In this document: positions 47,601 through 60,300 of the stretch, in pieces
How the letters are laid out: each line of letters begins with the position of its first letter
Numbering within the stretch: the stretch's first letter is position 1
Origin: Xestospongia bergquistia
Lineage: Eukaryota > Porifera > Demospongiae > Haplosclerida > Petrosiidae
Assembly: GCA_963965975.1 (NCBI GenBank)
Contig: OZ014411.1
Coordinates: 7,425,001 to 7,489,000, forward strand
Length of the DNA: 64,000 nt
Direction of reading: 5' to 3'
The notes under the pieces: generated by a model
The model's input: only the letters and a program-made list of their open reading frames with translations
Told to the model about the DNA's origin: nothing
The model's database searches: none
Position numbers and translations under genes: made by a program

Positions 47601-50600
47601 AAGCTGTTGTAAACCTTTCCAAGACCCCACTAGTTCATGTCGTGTTACTGTTAATAATGGTGAGAATTGTTACTGTGACTCACTGTGTTTTGAAAGAAAT
47701 GACTGTTGTAATGATGCTCCAGTTCAAGCTCCTTGTGTGCCATGTAAGTAATATACTGACATACTTTGATTACAATCACATTTAGCATTGTCATCATTAC
47801 ACCATAGTGACATAAGCTTTTTTCCTTTAATCACTTACAGTGTGTACAAGTGGCACAGTTAATCAAGCTGGTGACACTTATTATCCTCACGGAAGAGTTA
47901 GTATATGTCAAGATGGACTACCAAGGTAACATTTACTTCAAAAAGAAATAGTATATAACTAGCTGAGATTGATATCACAACACATCATGCAATAATTAAA
48001 CCCATATTGATACATCATCAATATACTTCTTTAACAGATTTATACGGCAATCAGGTTCATTTATTTCATTAATAAGTAAAGCTGTAGTGTGTCAACAAAT
48101 ACTTGATCAGATTACAATAATTGGACAAGGTGAGCAATACATTATTAGAGTTATTAGTTATTTTTTATGATGCCTATAGCATACAACACTATAGATCTTT
48201 GTTTTCTAATTGCAGATAAGATGATGGTAAGAATTCGTATGCAGTCTTTGTTTTTAGTAGATCGCAGAAATATAAAATGTATTGGAATTGAAAGAACAAT
48301 ACAGAATTGTTCATATGAACCTACTTATAGGTCTCATGCCCTACTAACTTCAATGGACCCACTTGCTCATGTTGATTGCAGAGGTGAGCAACATTGCAAT
48401 GTCTTTATACATGCATGTCCAATGTTATTTTATTTAGCAACATGCTTAATAAATATAAATACTTTTATATTTCAAACCACTAGAATTTAAGACTGTATAA
48501 TACTTAGTTAAATATGCCTGTGTCTCTTTGCTTTCATTATCAAAAGTGATAATCACACCCATGTGGTTAAAGCCCTATCCCTTATTTAACATTAAAGTCT
48601 GAGATGTAAAGAAAAGCAAAGGTATTGATGTAAGATTAAGTTGTTCACTTGGGTATCAAAAAAAAGAAACTTACTACCTTGAAAATTTGTCTAGTTAAAA
48701 GACTAAACCATTGTTTCAAGTTTTAGCCATTTAAATCCTAGAGACACTCTTCCTGAAATCTTGGCAACCCTCACATTGCTACGTTACAAAGATGCATTTC
48801 TTTTTGGGATGAGTACTATCTTAGCAATACCCTTGCTATATGAAAGGACATGGATGTTTAGTAGCCCTTAAATAACCAATAGCAAACTAGGACTCAATAC
48901 TTTAAAAGCAGAGTTTCCTATGTTATAATAGCAAATTAGCCAATGAGAGAGGACATGGAACTGTCAATATGGTAGTATCATTTAAAGAGAACTCTTTTAA
49001 GAACTTCTGTCCCATAGTAAGGTCCTGAAGGAAGACAAAAACCAAGGTTTAATTCAATTCAAATTTAACGACCATGCCAACAAACTCAAATATGACCACT
49101 TTAGGATATTTTTCCTCGGACAGCTTACCAAAGCAAATGAGGTCAAATATATATGTGTAACATCTATTCTTTATATTTTATGTGCATAAGAGTCTATAAC
49201 TTAATTTATAGATTTTATAAAAGCAAATGCTTCAAGCTGTATTAATGGTGCAATAAGACTAAATCCACTTAATGAGTCTAAATCAGCTACTCAAGGATTA
49301 GTTGAAATCTGTATTGCTGGAAAATGGAATAGAACATGTTCATCTAATGTCAGCAATGATGATGCTAGATCTCTTTGTACAATAATGGGACTATCACCAA
49401 AACGTAAGATTATAATTATGTACCAATTAAACTTCATGTTAACTTTGGCCTTTGTTTTTGGCATAATTTTACTTTAATTTATCAAATTAATTCAACAGTA
49501 CTTCCTATGAATATACTCAAAATGCAATTAGAAGTTACAAAGTTATAGCTACATTGCCTATATGAGCAAAGTATTACTGTGAGGGCAGATATTCATTTTT
49601 GATTTAAAAACATGCATACATGACAAAAATAACTTACAGAGTCAAAATAGACTTAAGGTATATGTTTAATCACTTTTTTAAATAATTATATCTCTGCATC
49701 CTTCAAAGAAAATGGAACTTATTCACAAGATAAATTTCTGTAGCATTGAGTATCTTCTTTTCTGATATATATTTATTATTACTAACCAATAAATATACAC
49801 ATCAATAATTCTACTATTCCTTTTTTGTAGCGGTAGGTATAGCTGTAGTGGCTATGATGACCAGTTCAGGCATTACAACACTTCACTGTAATCCCAATAT
49901 TACCAGATCATTAAGAGATTGCAGAGTACAACAAGGGACTTGTTCTGAATCTATTGTGGCTGCAATTGCTTGTGGTAGCTCTGTTGTTACTGGTGAGCTG
50001 TAGTATACTTATTTGACGAGTAGCATAGTAAGTTTGTTACAGTAGGACATATTAAATTTTAAAGGATTAAAAGCATTTATAAAATTAATATTCTTTAAGT
50101 TACATCATATGAAATAATCCAAATTAATATAATTATTACTTATTATTGATTATTATTATTATGGAAGTACTCTTTCATTTATAGCATTTCCTTTTCTTAA
50201 TGTCACTCAAAGTGCTACCCCTACAGCTACTCCAGATCAAAATGATAACAATAAGTTACCTGCTGTGTATTTAGGGATTAGTGTATCATTGTTTGCATTA
50301 GTAATCATTCTAACATTGATATTGTTACTCATACTGATAATAAGAATACAAAAGAAGTTTGTTAGAAGAAAATATGAACACACATCATCAAGAGAACAGT
50401 ATGTAATTGAAATAAATGGAATACAATTTATATTAATTTTGTTAAAGTATTCAAGATGATTCTAATGCTTATTTAAAACATATTACAGTACTTGTGTAGA
50501 TTATATAAGTATTGACATCCATCTTGAGTATTTTTTATATTTATCATATCACTAATATTATTGAAATATTTATATGATAATTTGTATAGAGAACAAAAGA

Positions 50601-53429
50601 GTACTTCAAACAATCAATATCTTAGCAATATTGTACTCTCTTCTACAAGTCTCTTATGTAAGTCATTCACATAATTTAAATGCACTCAAAGTACTAATGG
50701 ATAAATTCTGACAACAAAAATGTAAACATTATGACTTATAAAAAAATTATAGTTAAATGTTCTGATCTAGCAAGATCAGAGCAATGTCTTTTTGTGTTAA
50801 ACATTATTAAAATTTAGATTGACATCATTACATAGGGAATATGTCAACTACAGGAAAAGGAGATTTCTTTGAAAATTTGGAATCATTGAGATTACTTATT
50901 CCTTACAGTCATCTCAGACTTTTAGACTGTATAGGTCAAGGTATGTACTATACACACTTGACAATCACTTTGTGTCACATTGTCTTACAGGAGAATTTGG
51001 TCTTGTATATAAAGCTCATTTATTAAATGAACAAGGAATACCTACTGATGTAGCTGTCAAGACACTTAAAGGTCAGTGAGTGAGTAGCAATAACCAATAG
51101 AACTACAAACAAAAATTGTAGTCATGACACCATGTTGACAAATGTATATTGATAAATGACATTTAAAGCACGCATTTTTCTTTGTTTGTTTGAAAGTTTT
51201 GTTATTAAATCTATAATCAAATATATGCACACAATGACAATATCTCATTTGTACTTATAGGTACTTATTCTCAGAATGATGTCAATGATTTATTAGCAGA
51301 GACTCTTAAAATGAAACAACTGAATCACTCTAATGTAATGACACTTGAAGGAGTCTGTGTTGATGCTGGACCTGCACCTTTTATAGTACTTCCATATATG
51401 GCAGGTATGTGTTATTATGGTCGTGTTATATTATATATACAGTTCTGGAAAAAGCAATGACTATATATTTATCAGTTACCAAACCTATAAACTATAGTCC
51501 CAGTTATTTCATATTTTCATATATAAATATACTTTACATATATTATACAGTATTTCACAGTTTTGATTATAAGTAACACATGTAACAAGACCTAAAATAT
51601 TATAGATTTCATAATTCTTATAAATAACTTGAAACATTTTCAGGCAAAACACTATGGTGTGCCGTTTATTTTAAAAAGTTTTACAATTGATTGATGATCG
51701 ATCAATTAGTATACAGACTTTTTCAATTGATTGATCGATCGATCAACTAGTAACAATTGATTGATCCATAAATATAGATTGTAAAACTCTGCTGTATGAC
51801 TTAATAAATGCAGAGTACATGTACCATGAGCCATCTTTTAGAATGGAGCTTCAGCAAGGTGTTTCCAGTTGGGTTAGGTTCCTGATTTTGGTTGTAAATT
51901 GAAGGGCAGGCATTAATCGATACAAACAATCGATCAATTGATCAATTGAAAACTCCATATACTAATCAATTGATTGATCAATCATTTGCTTGCAAAACAT
52001 TTTGAAACAAACGGCACACCATAAAACACCTTTTATAAATGAAATAATATTTGTTACTACTGTCTGTGTAGTTGCAATGCAGTAACTTAAACATAAATTC
52101 TAATTTAAACTCAAATTGAATATATGAACACAGTCTGTATAACTTAAATCACTCATTTTTTACACTCTGCACATTATTCCACCAAATGAAAAAATTTAAC
52201 AGTCATTGTATGTAATAGTCCAAAGAATCACTTATAATTTCTTTATTTTTTAGGAGGTGACTTGAAAAGCTATTTGAAAAGAAATCGGACTACATTAGTA
52301 GTACTATCTAGTGAAGAAGATGTAAGTTACTTCTATTAAAATGACCGCACTGTGAATTTTAACTCTACCAACAATTTAGAATGATAGAATTGAAATTCAT
52401 TTACAGTCCATGTGTCTACAAATAGCTAAAGGTATGAAATATATAGCTGAACAGAACCTTCTACACAGAGATTTAGCAGCAAGAAATTGCATGTAAGTTC
52501 ATTCTTGCCATCAATGATCATTTATACTGATCTAAATACACTGATATAACAGCTTGTTGTAATTCTAATTCTACTTAATTAGTTAATATTGACAATTCTG
52601 TTTGCAATTGCAACAGACTAATTATAATTCAAAACACTAATAAGAAAGGTTTATCAACACTTAGTAATCTGTTTTGTCAATGTAAATGTTGTTGATGCAG
52701 GATTGATCATCAAGGTATTATTAAGGTTTCAGACTTTGGACTTTCTAAAAGTTTGTATGAAAAGATATACTTCAGACAGGATAAAAGTGATGGAATTAAA
52801 CTGCCTATCAAATGGATGGCAATTGAGAGTATTGATGATGGAATATTCTCAGAAAAGACTGATGTGGTAAAATTACTTTTTAGAATGATTACTTAACTAA
52901 TAAACATTATTTCTGGTATATTATTTAGTGGTCTTATGGAGTGACATGTTGGGAAATATTTAGTGGTGGGAAAATGCCATATGGAGGGCTTACTCCAATG
53001 AGTTTGCCTAAAATGTTACATGAAGGCTATCGTATTGAAAAACCAAACAATGCAGCATGCTCACAAAAAATGTAAGCTAACAAAATTAGCACTAATATAT
53101 TACTACAATAATATATCTTACTCACTGTACAATGCTTTATGGTTTATTTTTTCCATATTCTTTATGAAATATAGGTATGAATCAGTAATGTTACAATGTT
53201 GGAGTAGTTCACCAGATGAGAGACCTACTTTCTCAGAGTTGGTAGTTGCTATTGTGAACATGTTAACATCAATATCTAATTATGTTGATTTTAATCAGTT
53301 CACATTAGAAGTAGGAAAACAAAAAGGTTAAGACATATTTATATATAGTCTTCTTGTTATTATAGAATTTTATTTATTTCACTTATAGGAAAAGTGAGCA
53401 CTACTGATGAGGAATCATCTGAGCTGTGA
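44285..53429 (+). CDS. RTK-F: SRCR-NIDO-SMB-SRCR-SRCR receptor tyrosine kinase, 1096 aa, with a transplanted 5' end
   Basis: Exons: 44285-44348, 44426-44596, 45797-45955, 46357-46490, 46769-47068, 47225-47465, 47516-47743, 47841-47925, 48038-48129, 48216-48383, 49212-49403, 49831-49992, 50185-50398, 50590-50657, 50836-50940, 50991-51071, 51261-51404, 52254-52321, 52380-52492, 52701-52866, 52929-53071, 53175-53326, 53389-53429. Total 3291 nt, one frame. Domains as in RTK-E. Exons 1-2 derive from RTK-E; the rest is closest to RTK-G. The usual exon 13 acceptor is TATGG instead of TATAG, and an AG 20 bases downstream restores the frame, trimming the stalk. The juxtamembrane motif is NQYLSN (no pYxN). 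The kinase is complete ([26 protein letters not shown]); exon 19 begins [10 protein letters not shown] where the others have [10 protein letters not shown]. Tail [13 protein letters not shown]. Confidence 0.88.
44711..45377 (+). repeat. R650 interspersed repeat, full-length copy in RTK-F intron 2
   Basis: Starts TTAACCTCGCTGTGCATGGG with a subterminal hairpin, followed by a TGTGTC-type run. It ends CACAGCGAGG..AAGCACTTTAGTGCATTTC. The outer AACCTCGCTGTG and CACAGCGAGG are inverted copies of each other. Matched in reverse orientation by 7755-8365, and by a terminal scrap at 1889-1957. RTK-G lacks it at the same place (about 54750). There is no reading frame of note, so it is non-autonomous. 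Confidence 0.78.
51653..52022. mobile_element. MITE (~370 bp) in RTK-F intron 17, GATC-rich fold-back
   Basis: Perfect terminal inverted repeat ATGGTGTGCCGTTT, with flanking AAAACACT / AAAACACC (8 bp, one mismatch). RTK-E has the uninterrupted GGCAGAATACCTTTTATA at this place (about 40040-40057). The interior is full of GATCGATC / AATTGATTGATC palindromes. The stretch around 51820-51905 resembles the middle of the hAT-like MITE at 7281-7647, so the two are related or one captured part of the other. Confidence 0.8.
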
Positions 53430-54020
53430 AAAAGAAAACAATTAAAATAACGTTATTTTCATTGATCATTATTCCTTTCTTTTATATTATATTTTTGATC
53501 TTTTTTTTTTAATTGGAATGTCTTTTTAAATATCATACAATCAGCAAAAGTCATTTTTACTGTAACAAATGTCATAATTGGAATTAGAGGAAGTAGTTGC
53601 AACAAATTTATAGAGGCAGATTTAGAATCACTTACATGTTATTAAGCTGAGCATTACACTAGTTCAGTATAAGTGGAATCCAAAATGATTGGGCTTCGTG
53701 AATAACTGGTTGATCCATCATTAGAGTTACTAAAGGACATATTATTAATACATAACAGCTCTTATGAGTTCCCAACAAGACCAAGTTTATGATTCATCAT
53801 GAATGATAGGACTTGGAAATGTGGGTCCTTCTTGGTGTAACTTCTATGAGATGTCATTTGTACTATGATGATTACATCACTATGTGTCATAAGGTTTTGG
53901 TTTAGGGTTTAGGTAATAGATTTAGATGATGTCATCATATATGATGACATCACTAGGTGTCATTTAATGATGATGTCATCAGAGTTGAGTTACACCAAGA
54001 ACCACCCGGAAATGTTTACG
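53430..54020. other. RTK-F to RTK-G intergenic region
   Basis: AT-rich, no gene. It contains the MITE at 53823-54007. Confidence 0.55.
53823..54007. mobile_element. hAT-like MITE (185 bp) upstream of RTK-G, with CRE-like palindromes
   Basis: Exact 8-bp target duplication GGAAATGT at 53815-53822 and 54008-54015. Terminal inverted repeat GGGTnnTTCTTGGTGTAACT. The interior carries several TGATGTCATCA / TGATGACATCA palindromes. It inserted 13 bases before the first ETS-like site of RTK-G, so it now abuts the promoter. Confidence 0.88.
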
Positions 54021-54049
54021 CAGGATGAGAGTTCAAAAATACAGGATGT
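54021..54049 (+). promoter_or_regulatory. ETS-like site pair upstream of RTK-G
   Basis: CAGGATG (54021-54027) and ACAGGATGT (54041-54049), followed by TTAATTAACACCTTAAC, a block shared with RTK-H. The ATG lies about 270 bases downstream. Confidence 0.45.
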
Positions 54050-54319
54050 GGGGAGTTAATTAACACCTTAACAAAAGTTAATTTGTATGACGCAGGAACT
54101 GTATACAATAACATTTAGTCTAGGGATATAGAATTAATTTTGCATTGAAGTATGCACTTCCTGTTACGGGAGAATAGATTAAATTGCCAAATTTCTAGTC
54201 TAGGCTAAGTTTCTTGTTCAATGACTAGATAACGTCTTTTATGATTGTATATATAGTTATTTTTAGTAAGTAAGGCCATATTATTGAAGAATTTAGTGCT
54301 TTATAGCATATATTTTAAA

Positions 54320-57300
54320 ATGAAGATATGTCTGTGGACTTCTATTATCTCAATACTTTTATCACAACTTATGAAGAGTGAAGGTAATTACCAGTACAGC
54401 TCAGTATATGATTTTAGTGTTATATAATTTACAACAAATTTACCATTTCATTTAAATGTTTTCATTTCTAATAGCTCAATGTACAGATGGTACATTAGAT
54501 ATTATTAATCAAGTTAATACTGATGTCAAAGACAATGGACAACTCTTTATTTGTTCAAATGACACATGGTTTCCTCTCTGTTCAACTAACTTTGATAGTG
54601 AAGAAGCACAAGCAGTATGTCGTCAACTTGGATTTGTAGATGGAAGTAAGTTATGATATTACTGGTTATGTAATATGATAGCTGTGGAGTCTCTATGTGG
54701 TCAAAGCATTATCTTAATATTTTATTGTTAATGGTATATGAGCAATGCTCACTATAATTGTAAATTAAAGCTTCTTTATATAGCCAAACATGTGAGAACT
54801 TGGAATCTCTCAATACCCTACCACTATGTATGGAAGCCACAGACAGACATTCCAATTCCTGTTTCTTATTTCTTTCACAAACCTTGGTGTATTTAAAAAT
54901 TCCAATTAACGATCCAGTTGATGAGTCCAATTTCTCATTCCTAATTCCATTTTTGGCATGTGCGCAATTTCTAGGCTTTCTTGTTACTTAATAAAATGCA
55001 GAGCGCGAATACCACGAGCCGTCTCTTAGAATCAAGCGTCAGCGAGATGTTTCCAGTTAGGTTGGGTCCCTGACTTTGGTTGTATAATGTAGTTCTATTA
55101 TTTAGGGAAGCTGAGAACAGACATTAAAACTCCGTATAATCCCGTTATATTGAAATTGGAAATAGGAATTGGAATGTCCGTCTGAGGCTTCCGTAACTAT
55201 GCCTCCCGTGGTTCAGAAGCATGACGTGTCCTGGATGGTATATGTGTCTTTTAAATTAGCATGTACTCACATTAGTCCCATTTAGACAAGTTGCCTCTTT
55301 TATAATCCATGATTTAAAAAAAAATATAGCCTGATTTATCACTTAATACCAGCAAAATTAATTTATACAATAATTATGATATTATTATTTTAAAAAAGTA
55401 TTATAACTGTTTAAACCTGGTCTTTTGGTTAATGCTATGATTGTTGCTTAATAGGACACTTATAGATATGAATTATACATAATGAATTTTTAAAATAAAC
55501 TTATTAATGCTGAAGAACAAGGCACCCAAAGAGGGAGAGGGGGCATAATACCCTCTGCCCTGCCCCCTCTAGTAACCACTATAGATATCATCACATGTTA
55601 ATATTAAGGTCCTCCAGTAATTAAATAAAAGTAATATTTATTATGAAAATACCAACCTGCAGATGCCTCACCCAGCAACCTAATCCTTAGTAATTTTCTC
55701 TAACATTTTATTGAATGTCAATTAATATGGACTTGGGACAACTCCTCTTCTCTCTGCCTATCTGCATAGAAGGGATGAAATTATGATTTTGTGATAAGGG
55801 CACTTCTAATCATTAGTGTGTGTAAACCTATTCTTATACATACACGCAATATGTCAACACTCAGAGTGCTAAAGTGTTGGTTATCTGAAGTAGTGATCCC
55901 TGTGTATTCTTGATCAGCTAACGACACTATGCCTACAAAAAAGAGGAAAAAATATTTGTAGGAGTCTATATTACAGAGCCCTGAGCAAATGTTTAGCTAG
56001 AACACTTAGTGGCCAAAAGGTGAATAGCCGTTCAGTTGGTTATACTGCATATGTTCCTCCCAGCAACCCAATATCAATGGGCTATTATCATATTCTTCCT
56101 ATTAAGTACTATAGTTTTGTTAAAACATTAGTGTCCAAACAGCCCATTGTCTAAATCAGCTCCAGCTCCATTAGCTTAGAAACAATAACGTAATTCTTTA
56201 TTAATATTAAAATTATTCTTAAAATTATTACTCTACCTTCAGTCAGTATTTTAGCCTTCAATGTCTTCTGAGTCTATATTTATGTAACTAGTCCTAGTAC
56301 CACCTAGATGTACTATTTTGTATATAATGTACTTGTCCTATTCAAGCAGCAATTTTTTTTTCTTTACAGAGTTACAATCAGCCACTAATCAACAAGTTAA
56401 TGCAACTTTCATTGACATTATTTTCTTTTGTAATGGCTATGAAGATCATCTCACTAATGGTGGATGTACTAATGTAACTAATTCCACATGTCTATCACAA
56501 CAAGGAGTACAACTGTACTGTTATAACAGTAAGAATGATGAGCACTGATGTATGAATCAATTTATTGATATTAATATGCTAAATAAATATAATTTAAAAG
56601 TTCCTTTGGTTTTATAATGGATTCACTTTTTTATAATAATTTAGCAGCACCACATAAAATTTAGTTTACAGCTCATGTACTTTATTTGCAACCTAAATTT
56701 TGTGAACCTATGTTTTTTATTTAGATTTATAATTCATGTATGTGAGTGTGATTTTTAATAGTCTTGATATTCTTTTACATATATATATATATACCAAAAA
56801 CATCAAGTTATTTTGTACAAATAATAATATTAGGAATTTTTTATTACTACTACAACTTGATAAAATGTCCTATTTCATTTATAGCTATTACAGTTAACTC
56901 AATTCTCTTTATAGGTTTTCTCTCATTTCTATCAAATGATTTTCCTGGTCCAAAAACATCAGTTGAAATTGGCAATGGGTCTAGAAATGCTTCATTCAAT
57001 CTTACTGTGAACATACCACTTGGGACTGGTATAGCAATGATTGGACATGTAAGTCAACATAAAAGACTTATCATTTTACCAAATTTACTAGTGCATACTT
57101 ACTTTACTGCCTAAGAGGTTATACGACATTAGCATTTAAAACGTTTTATTCCTACTTCAGTTCTATGATATTGGAATGATTTCCTTTGGTCCTAATATTA
57201 TTGAGGATTTATCATCTATCACATTGGATACTAACATGACCCATAACATTGTGTTACCATTTTTGAGTAAGTCAAGCATTAACAAACAACTAAATGGAGA

Positions 57301-60300
57301 GTTCAAAGGAGAATTACACTTGAGAGCTAATCAAAACTTACAGTCACCTCTGTTTACAGTAGTTGACAGATATATTCAAACAAATGGTGGTAATGATGGA
57401 GTTAACTTTACTGGTGAAGTACTGTTCTTTGTGAAATGGAAACAAAAATATAATAATGAGGTTTGTACATGATTTTACGTAAAGTTTGGTCCTCATTAAT
57501 TGTTATTAGAGTATGATACTAAATATGTGAAATAATTATACAGTGTACTGGCATTAATAGAACAATCTTTTTGTTCTATTTATTGTATGAAATAATATTT
57601 TTCTTTTGCTTTTAGGATATGGTATTTCAAGCTATTATTGTCAGTGACTACACAAAGACATTCACAATCTTTATATATAAGTGTGGTCCTACACTAAGAC
57701 CACTTAATGCTATCATTGGATATAGTATTGTTAACTTTAGTTCTGAGACTTTTCGGTATTCAGAGACACCATTCACTCAAAAAATGGCCTGTATTAATAC
57801 TCAAGTTAATGTGAAATATTATAATTTGATCTACAGCCTGACTGAAAAAGTGCCAGGTACCCCCGACTTATATATTCAGTATATGTTCATTTGAATGACT
57901 CTGTAGTAGACACTAAAAAGAAGAAGAAAAGCACTATGAAAATAATAAAGAGACAAACAGGACCATGTGCTAATGCTAACCTAACATTATCAAGCTGTTG
58001 TAAACCTTTCCAAGACCCCACTAGTTCATGTCGTGTTATTGATAATAATGGTGATAGTTGTTACTGTGACTCACTGTGTTTTGAAAGAAATGACTGTTGT
58101 AATGATGCTCCAGTTCAAGCTCCTTGTGTTCCATGTAAGTAAAATACTGACATACTTTGATTACAATCACATTTAGCATTGTCATCATTACACCATAGTT
58201 AAATGAGCTTTTTTCCTTTACATCTTATAGTATGTACAAGTGGCACAGTTAATCAAGCTGGTTATACTTATTATCCTGAAGGACGAGTTAGTATATGTCA
58301 AGATGGACTACCAAGGTAACATTTACTTCACAAAGCAACAGTATATCTAACTGAGATTGATATCAAAATACATTATCCAATAAATAAACACATATATTGA
58401 TACATCATCAATATACTTCTTTAACAGATTTATACGGCAATTAGAATTATTTATTCCATTAATAAGTAAAGCTGTAGTTTGTCAACAAATAGTTGATCAG
58501 ATCACAACACTTGGACAAGGTAAGAAATATAAAGATGTTAGTGGAGTTATTAGTAATAGATACAGTATTATACATCATCAATATTGTTGTCTTCTCATTG
58601 CAGATAAGATGATGGTAGGAATTCGTACACAGTCCTTCTTTTTAGTTGATCGGAGAAGAATAAATTGTATTGGGATTGAAAGAGCAATACAGAATTGTTC
58701 ATATAAACCTTTGCCAAGATTTCCTGCCCTATTAACTTCAGTGGACCCACTTGCTCTTGTTGATTGCAGAGGTCAGTAACATTCCAATGACTTCATACAT
58801 GCATGTCCAATGTTGTATATTTTTCAAACAGCTAATTGTTGTTGTTTTACTTTTCAAACCACTAAAATTGAAGAATCTGTGCATATATAGCTGGATTAGG
58901 ATAAGCCTGTGCTTCTTGGTGGTTATATAAAGCCCTATCCCTTAGTTCACAAAAGAGGCTTTTATCCATAAACTAGCTTTATGATAAATAACTACGTGCA
59001 ATTGAGATTATGAGGTGTGAAGAAAAGGAAAGATATTAGTCTAAGTTAGTAGTTGTTGGCCTGGATATCAAAAACGTTTCATATAACCTTGAAAACTCTG
59101 TCTAGTTAGAAGACAGAGCTCTAATATCACAATTTAGGTTATTCTGTCATCCTGAAACACCATTCAAAGTGAACGAAGTCAATATGTATATGTGTGATAT
59201 CTGTCCTTTAAAACTTATATGCACATCTATGACTTTTCAATAGATTTTATAACAGCTAATGCTTCAAGCTGTATTAATGGTGCAATAAGACTAAATCCAC
59301 TTAACAAGTCTACATCAGCTACTCAAGGATTAGTTGAAATCTGTATTGCTGGAAGATGGAACAGAACATGTTCATCTAATATTAGTAATGATGATGCTAG
59401 AGCTCTTTGTACAATAATGAGACTACCATCAAATGGTAAGACAAATCTGAAACAAAATTATGTACCAATTATGTTTTAAGTTATGATGTCATAGCTATAT
59501 TACCTATATTATTAAAGTATTACTGTAAAGGCAATATCAATTTTGTATTAAGGTTATTATAAAAGCTATAAAAATAATTAGAAGGTCTAATTTAATAATG
59601 TCCATGTCTATTTGCTTTATTAATTATTAAAATCTCTGAACAATAATAAGAAAGTGAAACTTATTGATAATACAAATCTTTTTAACATTGAGAGTTATAT
59701 TCTTATCTCATTACTTGTCATTACTAACCATTAATTTTGACATTCCACTCTTTCTTTTTTGCAGTTGTAAGTACAGCTGTAGTACCCATGATGACTACTT
59801 CAGGTATTAAATCCCTCCAATGTAATACCACTGCTATGTCATTAAGAGATTGTACAATACAACAAGGGACTTGTACTGAATCTGTTGTGGCTGCAATTGC
59901 TTGTGGTAGCTCTGTTATTACTGGTGAGCTGTAATATGTTTATTTGACAAGCATGTAGTAAGTTTGTTACTGTTAGGTCACTATGACCCCATTGGACACA
60001 ATTGAGTAATGGATTTAAAGAACTAAATGCATTCAGTAAAATTAATATCCTTTAAATTACCATCACATGAAAAACATTCAATCGTTATTAAAATAAATAT
60101 TATATATTATAAATACAAACAATAACATTCATTATTATTATTATTATGGCAGTACTCATTTCATTTATAGTATTCCAAAGTGCTACCCCTACAACTACTC
60201 CAGATCATAATGATAACAATGAATTACCTGATGTAAAAAACATAGGGATTGGTATATCACTGTGCATAGTAGTAATTTTTCTAATGCTGATATTGTTATT

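Noticed and set aside
43773-53429. Treating 43773 as the start of RTK-F
   Set aside because: The exon 1 donor is GA instead of GT, and exon 2 carries a frameshift and is truncated. An intact exon 1-2 set follows at 44285-44596.
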